Assembly: GCF_030161615.1 (NCBI RefSeq)
Contig: NZ_BSUN01000001.1
Span: 868,001-932,000 of the forward strand
Source of the DNA: Demequina litorisediminis
Lineage (GTDB): Bacteria; Actinomycetota; Actinomycetes; Actinomycetales; Demequinaceae
DNA: 64,000 bases
Direction: 5' to 3'
Shown: positions 20,495 to 29,922 of the stretch, in pieces
Position numbering within the stretch: the first letter of the stretch is position 1
Layout of the letters: each line of letters starts with the position of its first letter
Translations under genes and position numbers: made by a program
Notes under the pieces: generated by a model
The model's database searches: none
Told to the model about the DNA's origin: nothing
Seen by the model: only the letters and a program-made list of their open reading frames with translations

Positions 20495-20519
20495 GATTCC
20501 CTCGATAGTTGCAGGAATC
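20495..20519. promoter_or_regulatory. Candidate Lrp/AsnC operator
   Basis: GATTCC-N13-GGAATC, a perfect 6-bp dyad, lies in the intergenic region between the divergent Lrp gene and ornithine cyclodeaminase. Position and symmetry suit an autoregulatory Lrp site; binding is inferred. Confidence 0.45.
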
Positions 20520-20580
20520 ACGCGTCGTTTCTCGTTTTCGCGCGGGCGATCTTTGCGATCCTGGAGCCAGGAGGTGAACC

Positions 20581-21630
20581 ATGGTGATGCTGGTGGACGT
20601 GCCGCGCATGGCGGCGTGGATTGGACAGGTGGGTCCCGAGGCCGCGATCGCGGGAATCCGGGCGCGGCTCGAGGCGGACTATCGACGCTGGCCCCAGTTC
20701 GACAAGACACCCCGCGTCGCCTCGCACTCACCCCTAGGCGTGATCGAACTCATGCCGATCGCCGACGCGGACCGGTATGCCTTCAAATACGTCAACGGTC
20801 ACCCGTCGAATCCGATGCGCGGCTACCAGACCGTGACGGCGTTCGGCGCGCTCGCGGAGGTTCACCACGGCTATCCCCTCCTGGTCGCGGAGATGACGCT
20901 CCTGACCGCACTGCGGACCGCCGCCACGTCCGCGATGGCCGCGGCCGCACTCGCGCGTCCCGGCTCACGCACGATGGCACTCATCGGTAATGGCTCGCAA
21001 AGCGAATTTCAGGCGATCGGGATGCGGGACGCCCTCGGCATCGATCGCCTGCAGATCTGGGACACCGACCCCGCCGCGATGGACAAGATCTCCCGCAACC
21101 TGTCTCCGCTGGGCTTCGAGATCGTGCGCGCCACGAGCGCACAGGACGCCTGCGCGGGAGCAGATGTGGTCACCACCTGCACCGCGGACAAGGCCCTCGC
21201 ACGCATCGTGGAGGATGCCTGGATCGGCCCCGGAACCCACCTCAACGCGATCGGAGGCGACTGCCCCGGCAAGACGGAGATCGACCCGGCGCTGCTGGAA
21301 CGCAGCCAGATCTTCGTCGAATACACGCCCCAGACACGTATCGAAGGCGAGATCCAGCAACTCTCGGCCGATCACCCTGTGACCGAACTATGGACCGTGC
21401 TCGACGGCAGTTCGCCCGGCCGCACCGATCCCTCCGCCATCACCGTGTTCGACTCGGTGGGATTCGCCCTCGAGGACTTCTCGGCGCTGAACTACCTGGC
21501 CGATGCCGTGGCAGGCACGGAGTTCGCCGGGAGCATCGACCTGGTCGCCGCTCCGGATGACCCACGCGACCTGTACTCCCTCATCGCGGCGACCGAGGCA
21601 CGCGACTCGTGGGGCGCATCGGCCGCCTGA
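20581..21630 (+). CDS. Ornithine cyclodeaminase family protein
   Basis: A 349-residue NAD-dependent member of the ornithine cyclodeaminase/mu-crystallin family. Best guess: L-ornithine to L-proline plus ammonia. The substrate half has FKYVNGHPSNPMRGYQTV and LLTALRTAATSAMAA; the Rossmann half has MALIGNGSQSEFQAIGMRD and later HLNAIGGDCPGKTEI and FDSVGFALEDFSAL. This matches the longer bacterial OCD form. A strong AGGAGG site precedes the ATG. The frame is intact. A divergent Lrp-type gene is probably its regulator. Alanine dehydrogenase or another imine reductase activity cannot be excluded. Confidence 0.88.
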   Translation: MVMLVDVPRMAAWIGQVGPEAAIAGIRARLEADYRRWPQFDKTPRVASHSPLGVIELMPIADADRYAFKYVNGHPSNPMRGYQTVTAFGALAEVHHGYPLLVAEMTLLTALRTAATSAMAAAALARPGSRTMALIGNGSQSEFQAIGMRDALGIDRLQIWDTDPAAMDKISRNLSPLGFEIVRATSAQDACAGADVVTTCTADKALARIVEDAWIGPGTHLNAIGGDCPGKTEIDPALLERSQIFVEYTPQTRIEGEIQQLSADHPVTELWTVLDGSSPGRTDPSAITVFDSVGFALEDFSALNYLADAVAGTEFAGSIDLVAAPDDPRDLYSLIAATEARDSWGASAA

Positions 21631-21679
21631 CGGAGCGCTCACCGTGGCGCGACGCCACGGCACTGGCACCATAGGCCTC

Positions 21680-22878
21680 ATGAGTGACGACACCACGGAA
21701 GTTCCCAGCGCGGTCGCGCACGCCGCGCAGGCGGTCAAGGACGAACGCCCGGCGGCGTCCCCGCCTGCCTGGGTCAACACGTTCGTCTGGCAGGCGGCGT
21801 GGAAGGTCGTCATTGTGGTGGCCCTCGCCGCGGTCGCCGTCGCGGTCGTGCTGCAGCCTGCGCCACCTCATCGGGGTGCTCCTGATTTCGCTGTTCTTTG
21901 CGCTCGCGATCATTCCGGGCGTCGAGGCGCTCGTGAAGAAGTTCAACATGAGGCGCGGCGCGGCTGTGGGCATCATCTTCATCACCGCCATGGTCGCCGT
22001 GGTCCTCATGGTGGCGTTCCTCATCCCGGCCATCGTGCAGTTCGCCGAGGCGGTGGGCACGCACTTCAACGAATGGATGGATCAGGCTCAACGCCTGGTC
22101 GAGCGACCTTGTGGGCGGCGAGGTGGTGGACACCACCACCGCCGAGGAGGTCACGGCCCCCATGCTTCACGCGGTTCAGGCGTGGGGTGACAACGTCCTC
22201 GGCGTTCTGTCCAGCGGCCTTGGCCTGGTGTTCGACGTGTTTACGGTGCTGACGTTCACCTTCTACTTCGCCGCCGACTTCCCGCGTCTGCTGCGCGCCA
22301 TCATGCGCAGGATGCCTCCCGAGCGTCAGCAGGTCGTCGGCTGGGTGGCGCGCACCTCGATCGAGCAGACCGGTGGCTACTTCTACTCGCGCCTGCTGCT
22401 GATGATCGTGTGCGGCACGGGCGCGTTCTTCGTGATGCTGCTGGTGGGCCTGCCGCTCGTGTACGCCCTGCCCATGGCGCTGTTCATGGGCTTCGTCTCC
22501 GAGTTCATCCCGTTCATCGGCACGTATCTCGGCGCCATCGTGCCGTCACTCGTGGTGCTGGCGGTCGAGGGCTTTGTGCCCACCCTCATCCTCGTGGCAT
22601 ACGTGCTGGTCTACCAGCAGATCGAGAACTACGTGCTGAACCCACGGCTCTCATCGAAGACCATGGAACTGAACGGAGCCGTCGCCTTCGGTGGCGCCAT
22701 GGCCGGTGGAGCGATCGCGGGGCCCATGGGCGCGTTCATGGCGCTGCCCGTCGCGGCCCTCATCACCTCGATCGCGAAGAACACCGGCCGCACCTATGAG
22801 GTGGTGGCGCAGATCGAGGCGGCGGAGCCCCAGCCCGAGGACCAGTCCCCGAGCGATGAGGCCACGTCGCAGACGTAA
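21680..22878 (+). CDS. AI-2E family transporter (PF01594 permease)
   Basis: About 398 residues and about eight TM helices. The C-terminal half carries the family core: MGFVSEFIPFIGTYLGAIVP, VLVYQQIENYVLNPRL and AVAFGGAMAGGAIAGPMGAF. Despite the name, family members transport varied substrates, some acting as Na/H exchangers, so substrate is open. AGCT-site insertions near 21858 and 22087 break the N-terminal part; correction gives LQLRHLIGVLLISLFF and EWMDQLNAWSSDLVGG. It is followed by a strong terminator and the convergent FKBP gene. Confidence 0.88.
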
Positions 22879-22894
22879 CGACGGCTGACAACAC

Positions 22895-22938
22895 GACAGC
22901 GCCGGTGCGACTCCCCAGGGAGCCGCACCGGCGCTGTC
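22895..22938. terminator. Bidirectional hairpin terminator
   Basis: A 15-bp perfect stem, GACAGCGCCGGTGCG with CGCACCGGCGCTGTC, between the convergent AI-2E permease and FKBP genes. Confidence 0.8.
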
Positions 22939-22954
22939 GTCTTTGCGGCGAGTG

Positions 22955-23930
22955 TTACTCGCGGCGAGGATGTCCACGACGAACACGAGGGTCGAGCCAC
23001 CCGGGATCGACGAGGTGTCGGTGTCGCCGTAGCCGAGGTCAGACGGGATGATCAGCATGACCTGGCTACCCACGGTCTGGCCGGACAGGCCGTCGACCCA
23101 GCCCTGGATCAGCGACGAGCCTGGACAGCACGAAGGATGCGGTCGCGCCACGGTCCCACGACGAGTCGAACTGATCGCCGTCCCAGATCCAGCCGGTGTA
23201 GTTCACGGTGACGGTGTCGCCCTCGGCGACCTCCTCGCCCTCACCCTTGATGAGGGTCTGGGCCACGAGCCGGTGGGCTCAGACTCGGCGGTCGAGAAGT
23301 CGACGCTCGGGGCGCCGGTGTCGTCGAGCGTGACGGTGGGAAGGCCCTCCTCCGGCGTCACCGTCTCACCCTCGGGGGCGGCCAGCGGCGTCACGGCGGA
23401 CTGGACGGTCACGGCCATGAAGGTCGAGGCGCCCACGGTGCCGTCCTCGGCGGTGGTGCCGGGCGAACCGTATATGAGGTTGACGCCCACCTTCTGGCCC
23501 TGCAGCGCCTCGTACAGCACGGGGTCGAGGCCCGACTCGGAGTAGGTGAGGTCCTCGGTCGCGTCAGTGTCGTAGGTCGAGTAGGTGAGGGTCTGGTCCT
23601 CGCCGGACCAGACGGTGTAGGCCAGCGAGATGACCTGACCCTCGACGATGTCTTCGCCGTCGCCCTCGGCGACCACGCGTGCGGCGGTCGCGTCCACGGC
23701 GAGAGGGGCCTCGAACTCCAGCGACGGCGCGTCGCCGTCGGTCCAGGTGATCTCCTCGCCTGTGCCTCGGCGGCGGAGTTGTCGACGACGGCGTCAGCGG
23801 AGGCGGAGGTCGACGGCGAGGCCGATACGGAAGCATCGGCATCCGCGTCGGAACCGCTCGCGCAGGCGGTCAGGCCCAGCAGCGACACGGCACCAATGGC
23901 GGCGATGGTGGTCCAACGGGGTGAAATCAA
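22955..23930 (-). CDS. FKBP-type peptidyl-prolyl isomerase, lipoprotein
   Basis: An exported folding factor of about 325 residues. I choose the TTG at 23930 (ISPRWTTIAAIGAVSLLG), which leads to lipobox LTAC followed by a Ser/Ala/Asp linker. A first, degenerate FKBP-like domain includes ESGLDPVLYEALQGQKVGVN. The second is canonical: VTVNYTGWIWDGDQFDSSWD, GWVDGLSGQTVGSQVMLIIP and the end GGSTLVFVVDILAA. Breaks are an insertion near 23119, one-base losses near 23271 and 23757, and loss of a C near 22957 that hides the natural stop (GCGAGCTAA read as GCGAGTAA). Without that stop the frame would read through the terminator. Confidence 0.85.
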
Positions 23931-24058
23931 GAGTGAAGGCTCCTCGATCAGCGCGCGAAGGCGCGGTACGTCCGGGCACAGTCCTGCCCTGGGGTCACGG
24001 TCAGTCAACCGATGAGCGCCCGCCATCGTTCCCAGCGACGCGCACTCCTAGCATTCTC

Positions 24059-25060
24059 TCAGGATCGCGCGGCGCGTCCCACCACCGTGGCCACGGCCCA
24101 AAAAAGGACATCGACGGCGGCGGACCAGACCCTGCTGACGATGACGACGAGGGCGGCCGTGGGCGCGGGCAGCACCACCAGCAGGAGGACCATCTGCGCC
24201 GCGTCGCGCGTGCCGAGTCCGCTCGGGACAAGCGGCGTCAGCATGCCCACGACGCCCGCGAAGCCGAATGCGCCCACGAGGAACAGCAGGTCGCCTGCGC
24301 CCGTCTCGGGCACGATGGCCTTGAGCAGCAGCGCATACGCCAGCCCCGAGACTGCGGCGCCCACGCCATACAGACCCAGCGATGAGCCGACGACGTCCCA
24401 CCCCACGTGGGTGGCCTCGCCACGCTTCAGCAGACGGAAGCCGAGCGTGAGAAAGCGATTGAAGACGGGTGGCGTCATGGCGACGAAGCCGAGGACGGCA
24501 CCGACGGCGACCAGGACCCGCAGGGTCGGCGAGATCTCACCGATGCGCGGGTCGAGCGCGAGGAGCGTGAGCGACACCGCGCCGACGGCGACGATCTGGG
24601 CGGCGGCCTCGACCAGGGTCGAGACGGCAAGCCGGGACTTGGAGACTCCCTGTTCCGCGGCCAGGTACACCTTGCCAGCGATCCAGGGGATGGTGCCCGG
24701 GATGTAGCGGGCGAGCCAGGCCTTGGCGTAGATGTCCGCCATCACGGCGAAGCGGGGCAGGTGCGCGGCTCCTAGCCGAGCGAGCACCACCCGCCACACG
24801 ACGACCCCTAGGTAGCGGAACGCGAGGGCGACGAGCGACGCCACGATCACCCAGGCCCAGCCGACCTCGAGCCCATCGAGCGCATGCCAGTCCACGCTGG
24901 TGAGGAACCAGGCGAAGGCCGCGACGATGGCGGCGTAGAACACCCACCGCACGGCAATCGCCCACGGTCGCTGGGGCGACGGCGCCTCCACGTTCGCTGC
25001 CGAGGACTCCGCCGCTGCCGGGTCTGGCGCGACCGGTTCGGGGGCAGAGGGCTCACTCAC
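24059..25060 (-). CDS. Lysylphosphatidylglycerol synthase TM region/UPF0104-like flippase-type protein
   Basis: A 333-residue polytopic membrane protein of the PF03706 type, about eight TM segments after a Pro/Ala-rich cytoplasmic N-terminus. Recognisable parts are AWLARYIPGTIPWIAGKVYL near residue 115 and GMLTPLVPSGLGTRDAAQMV near 265, which match the conserved PG...W and P.G.G..E-like regions. Without a fused synthetase domain such proteins are usually placed in glycan or lipid export. The GTG start overlaps the stop of the upstream polysaccharide pyruvyl transferase gene (GTGA). The frame is intact. Confidence 0.8.
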   Translation of the reverse strand: MSEPSAPEPVAPDPAAAESSAANVEAPSPQRPWAIAVRWVFYAAIVAAFAWFLTSVDWHALDGLEVGWAWVIVASLVALAFRYLGVVVWRVVLARLGAAHLPRFAVMADIYAKAWLARYIPGTIPWIAGKVYLAAEQGVSKSRLAVSTLVEAAAQIVAVGAVSLTLLALDPRIGEISPTLRVLVAVGAVLGFVAMTPPVFNRFLTLGFRLLKRGEATHVGWDVVGSSLGLYGVGAAVSGLAYALLLKAIVPETGAGDLLFLVGAFGFAGVVGMLTPLVPSGLGTRDAAQMVLLLVVLPAPTAALVVIVSRVWSAAVDVLFWAVATVVGRAARS

Positions 25061-26210
25061 CCGCGCACCGCCGCGGCAAAGTCCTCGCGAAGGGTGGCGC
25101 GCATGTCCGCGAGCGCGGCGGCGGTGCGCTCGCGCTGCTGAACGTCTGCGACCACCCCGGCGGCCATCGTGGTGAGGTCGGCGAGCGCATCGTCCTCAAG
25201 CAGCCGCTCGATCGGCCGGGTGTAGCCGGCGGCGCCCACCTGGTCCGCGTAGAGGCGGCCCTTGTCGACATAGAAGTAGGTCACCGTGGGCACACCCACG
25301 GAGGTGGCGACGATGCCCGCGTGGAGACGGAGAGCAACCATGACGTCGGCGCCCGCATAGACGGAACGAATCTGGCCGGGAGACAGCGCATCGTCGTCGA
25401 GCACGTGGACGGCCTCGGGGCGTGCGGCCCGCGCACGCAGGGCGTGGGCGTAGGCCGGGTCCTGGACCATGTGCATCGGCGCGAGCACCACGGCGCCGTG
25501 GCTGTCCACCAACGCATCGATCGCCTGGACGAGCCGGTCCGTCAGCAGGTCGGCATCGGGCTGGGGGCCTCGCGGCGCCAACGATGCGGCAGCCAGCCCC
25601 CTTGCGGTAGTGGAACCACTCGCGGGGCGCCACGATCGCGTAGCGCTCAGCCGGCGCGGCGACCGGCTCCAGGTCGGTGGCGTACACCGCACAGTCGAAA
25701 CTCGCGGTGACGCGCTCGGCAGGAACGCCCCAGGCGATCAACTTGTCGCGCGACTCCGCGTCGCGGGTCAGGAAGGCACGGGTGCGTCGCACGGTCGCGG
25801 CGATCAGCCTGCGGCTCGAGGCGGCGGAGGTGGGGCCGATGCCCTGGAAGACCCCCACCAGGTTCCGGTTCGCGGTCCGCACGGCGGCCATCTTGACCGC
25901 CCAGTACCAGACGCCGAGCCGGTTCGTGTAGTCCTTGAGAAGGCTCGCCGCCACCCCACAGGACCAGGTCGGCGCGGCGCGCGGCGCGCATCAGCCGCAG
26001 CAGGTCGAGCGGTGACAGTGAGTGAATGTCCTGGTCGAGAGCGTCCGCATCGAACCAGGCACCGTCGCGCTCGGGCTGCTGCGACACGATGGTGATCCGC
26101 GCCTCGGGAAGGGTGTCTCGCACGAGCGCCACGAGCCCTGCCGCGATCGCGCGATCGCCACGGTTGGCCGCGAGGTCGGAGTTGATGACGAGCACCTTCA
26201 CGCCGGTCAT
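25057..26210 (-). CDS. Polysaccharide pyruvyl transferase family protein
   Basis: A PF04230 (CsaB/WcaK-like) protein of about 383 residues. The N-terminus VLVINSDLAANRGDRAIAAG gives the GN.GD-type motif; LWGGGELLKDYTNRLGVWYW and VASFDCAVYAT follow, and the C-terminal lobe has VMVALRLHAGIVATSVGVPT. Such enzymes ketal-link pyruvate from PEP onto sugars of secondary cell-wall polymers. An AGCT-site insertion lies near 25946, and an extra G in a G run lies near 25597 (HYRKGLAAASLAPRG after correction). Start and stop overlap its two neighbours, so the three genes are one translationally coupled operon. Confidence 0.85.
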
Positions 26211-27433
26211 CCTTCCACGCCGTGCCGCTGGCTTGCCTCACGCATCCTGGCGAGCATCTCCGGGGCCAGGCGTTCCCAGGTGAGGGCCGATGCCCGCTCG
26301 CGTGCCGCCGTCGCGCGCACGTCGCGCTCGGCGGGCTCACGGGTCATCTCGGCAACGATGGCCGCGGCGAGCGCCTTGGCATTTCCGGCCGGGACGATGG
26401 TGACGACATCGGCGAGCAGGTCCTGCGCCCCGGAGGCGTCGGAGGCCACCACCAGCGCACCCCTGGCCAGCGCCTCGAGGGCCGCGACCGGTAGGCCGTC
26501 GGCGTCGCCGTCGGGGGCGACGATGGACGGGGCGGCGACGATTCCCGCCTCGGACTCAAGGGCCGCCTTCGCGTCGCCCGTGACGTAGCCGCGCAGTTCC
26601 ACGCCGTCGAGACCGGCGGCCAGGCTCTCTAGCCGTGCGCGCTGGGGGCCATCGCCGCCGATGATGAGGCGGGCATCGGACACGACGTCGCGGACGAGCG
26701 GCCACGCCTCAAGGAGGACGTGAAGGCCCTTCTTCTCGACCAGGCGCGCGATGACCGCGACCGTGTGTGGGTCACCGGGCACCGGCGTGACCGCGGGCAG
26801 GCGCACGCCCATCGGCTCGATGTCCAGCGCAGCCCCCACGCCGTCGCGCGCGTCGCCGTCGAAGAAGGCCAGCAACTTCTGAGCCGTCTGCGGGCTGACG
26901 GCCGTCATGAACGCTGCGCGCTGCGTCACGGAACGGACCGTGCTGGCACCAAGGGGGCCGAGCCGCCTGAGGACCGCGACGTCCGAGGCGTGCGTGGTGA
27001 AACCGAACGGCACCCTCAGGCGCCGCGCAACCCCCGCGGCCACGATCGCCTGGGGAGTAAACCAGTGCGCGTAGATCACGTCCGCGCCGGTGGCGCGCAC
27101 GGCACGCTTCAGGGCCCGCCTCTCCCCCGCGACGAGCAGCGGAACCACCCCGGCCATCGCCTTGCGCTCCGAGATCGCAGGCATGATGCCGCGCGCCGTC
27201 AGCGTCTCCCACCGGCGGGGCGCATACCCGAACCGGTCCTGCTGCACGCGGCCATCGGCCGACTCCGCACGCGGCCATGGGAGGGCGCGCGACGCGGGGG
27301 TGTGCGGCGCGAGGAGGGTAACCGTGACCGTCGGGTCAGCCTCCGCGAGCGCGAGCGCCTGGTCGAGGACAAAGCGCGGCACGGCATCGGCCGCGTGGGC
27401 CGGGAGCGTCGACGCGACCACCAGGATGTGCAC
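26207..27433 (-). CDS. GT4-type glycosyltransferase
   Basis: A 408-residue GT-B glycosyltransferase. GTG start at 27433 (VHILVVASTLPAHAADAVPR). The N-terminal lobe has IYAHWFTPQAIVAAGVARRL and GFTTHASDVAVLRRLG. The C-terminal nucleotide-sugar lobe has VAVIARLVEKKGLHVLLEAW, the GYVTGDAKAALESEAGI loop and PDGDADGLPVAALEALARGA with the E-x7-E-like acidic pair. It is the first gene of a three-gene envelope-glycan operon with the pyruvyl transferase and the flippase-like protein. The acceptor is unknown. The frame is intact. Confidence 0.88.
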   Translation of the reverse strand: MHILVVASTLPAHAADAVPRFVLDQALALAEADPTVTVTLLAPHTPASRALPWPRAESADGRVQQDRFGYAPRRWETLTARGIMPAISERKAMAGVVPLLVAGERRALKRAVRATGADVIYAHWFTPQAIVAAGVARRLRVPFGFTTHASDVAVLRRLGPLGASTVRSVTQRAAFMTAVSPQTAQKLLAFFDGDARDGVGAALDIEPMGVRLPAVTPVPGDPHTVAVIARLVEKKGLHVLLEAWPLVRDVVSDARLIIGGDGPQRARLESLAAGLDGVELRGYVTGDAKAALESEAGIVAAPSIVAPDGDADGLPVAALEALARGALVVASDASGAQDLLADVVTIVPAGNAKALAAAIVAEMTREPAERDVRATAARERASALTWERLAPEMLARMREASQRHGVEG

Positions 27434-27464
27434 GTGCCCACGGTAGTCGGTGCGCGTGCCGTCG

Positions 27465-29842
27465 CTAGATGCCGGCGTCTTGACCCTGCACGCGATCCTC
27501 GGCCCACGCCAGGAAGTCCTCGGCGGCGACGACGGGCTTGCCGTACTCGGCCGCCTTGCGCGCCTTGCCCGACTGCGTGCCACGCTCGGCAACCACCAGC
27601 ACGTCGGTGCGGGTCTTGGTCACCGTCGCCACCGGCACAAGCCCGAGACCTTCGGCGATCGTCTCCATCCGGTCCCGGCCCAGCACTCCGTGCGCCGCTG
27701 TGACCACGGTGCCGGTGAAACACACCCTGGTTCCGTGCGTGAGGAGCGTCGCCACGTCCACGGGAGTCTCGATCTCGACGTCGTCAGGCACGATAGCGAC
27801 CCCGAAGTGAGCCTCGGCGGCCCGCACGCGGTCGAGGGCGGCCTGGTCGCGGTCGATGACGCGCTCCCAGGCGAGGGCAAGGAACTGGGCAAGGACTGCG
27901 GCCGCATCGTCCTGCGCCGAGAGGTTTCCTCCCACCACGAATCCCTCGGGCCCGTCCACGCCGCCTGGCCCCGTGGTGCGCGCCATCAGGTATCCCGTTC
28001 CTCGCGGCAGCGGCGAGAAGCCCGTGCCGTTGCCCGCAAGCGGGTCCGAGGTGAACTCCTGCCAGCGGGCGGCGGCGTCCCGGATGGCTCGCGCGCGCTC
28101 CAGCGCGGTGGAGGCCGTGAGCCGCTCGCGTTCCTCGGCGGTGAAGGCTCCGCGCGGCACCTCTGCCCCGAGCGCCATCGGCTCGACGACGCCGTGGCGC
28201 TTGAGTTCAAAGTCGATCCAACCGAGTTGCTGGTCGATGCCCACCCCCACGGGCACCCTGCCCGCTAGCAGGGGCGACAGCGACGCCCATGCCTCGGCAA
28301 GCACCGGCGCGAGCCTGGACATCGCGCGTGGTCAGCCCCAACCGCGTCTGAGCCTCATAGAGGTCACTGGTGGGATTCACGACGGTCGTCGCCTCGTCTC
28401 CGTCGTCCGTGACCACGGCGATCTCGACGGGGCGCGGGCGATAGCGGTCGCCCACCTGCCCCACGGTCAGGACGGCCAGGTACGCCTCCCCCACCACGGC
28501 ATCGGCCGACCGTGCCCCGCCGGTGAGGAAGCGCCGGATACGGACGTCCGTCTTGAGGTCGCGCGGAAGGACCGGACGCTTCAAGACCAGGCCGGCCAGG
28601 CTGGTGCAACGGCTCAGGGCCACATATAGGCGGCCATTGGCGAAGGTGCCGCCCGTGAGGTCGACCACCACATTCTCGAGCGTCTGACCCTGGCTCTTGT
28701 GAATCGTGATGGCCCACGCGAGCCTTCATGGGCAACTGTGTGAAGGTGCCGATCACCTCCCTGTCGAGCGATCCCCCCGAGAAGGTGGGCCGGGTGACGT
28801 CCCAGGTGTGGGGCTCGACATCGACCACGTCACCGCCGCGGGTCAGGACACGCACCAGCGGCCCATCGCGCGTGTCGAGCAGGGCGTCGACGCGTCCCAG
28901 TGTGCCGTTGACCCAACGGTCCAGGGGGTCGTTGCTGAGCAGCATCACCTGGGCACCCTCGGCGAGTTCAAGGGTCTCGTCGGCGGGGAGCTCGAAGCCA
29001 TCCATGTCGCCACGCACGCTCGCGCGATAGGTGCGCCGCGGCGTCTCGAGGCGCTCCAGCATCTGCCGGTTGCGGGTGCGGACGATGCGGTTGGTGGTGG
29101 CGAGTGTCAGCCAGAACTCCGTATCGGGCGGCTCGAAATCGGGATCGGTGCGGGCGTTCAACTCACGGCGAGCGTCCTCGAGCAGCGCACCCTCGCGCAC
29201 GGCGTTGAGGATGTCGACCAGGCGAGCGTCGCCGCGCTGGCGGAACACGTGAGTGAGGCTCGACCACGGGGAACGCGGCCTCGTCGAACCGGCGGGCGGA
29301 GAAGAAGTACGGGGTCCCGTAGCGCTCGTCGAAGTAGTCCACCTCGCCGTCGCGCACCACGGGGGCAGGCGATGGAGGTCGCCGACGAGGACCAGTTGCA
29401 CCCCGCCGCACGGCTCGCCTGGGTGGGGCCCGAAGCGTTCGAGCGCCGCGACGAGGGCGTCGAACAGGTCCGCCCGCACCATCGAGGCCTCGTCCACGAT
29501 GAGGATCTCAAGTTCCTTGAGGGTGGCCGCGAAGCGCGAGGGGTAGTAGCCGCGGCTACCGACGGTGTCCTCTGTGATGCCCATGGGGAACGAGAACAGG
29601 CGATGGATCGTGTAACCGTCGACGTTCAGCGCGGCGATGCCGGTGGGCGCAACGGTGACGGCCTTGCGTCCGGTGGTGGCCAGGAAGTGACGGATGAGAG
29701 TCGACTTTCCCGTCCCCGCACGGCCCGTCAGAAAGACGTTGGCGCCGGCGTGGAGGAGGGCGAGCGCGTGCTCGAACTCCTCGGTGAGCGTGATCGGTGG
29801 GACGCGCTCCTGCGACTGCGAGGTGCGGGCCTGGGCGCTCAT
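27465..29842 (-). CDS. PIF1/RecD-like helicase with C-terminal BRCT domain
   Basis: About 790 residues after correction. The N-terminal SF1B helicase has Walker [39 protein letters not shown], Walker [32 protein letters not shown], and late motifs [17 protein letters not shown] and [20 protein letters not shown]. Roughly residues 480-710 match nothing I know. The final 85 residues are BRCT-like ([20 protein letters not shown] and [13 protein letters not shown]). Breaks are AGCT insertions near 29259, 28723 and 28315, and a missing C in a C run near 29370. Uncorrected, it would look like two or three genes. It probably remodels DNA in repair. Confidence 0.82.
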
Positions 29843-29922
29843 GGTGGTGCGAGCCTATCCGCGCCTGCGCACCGCATGCCGCACAGCCGGGTTCCCACGT
29901 GGCCTCCCGTACTCTGACGGCC

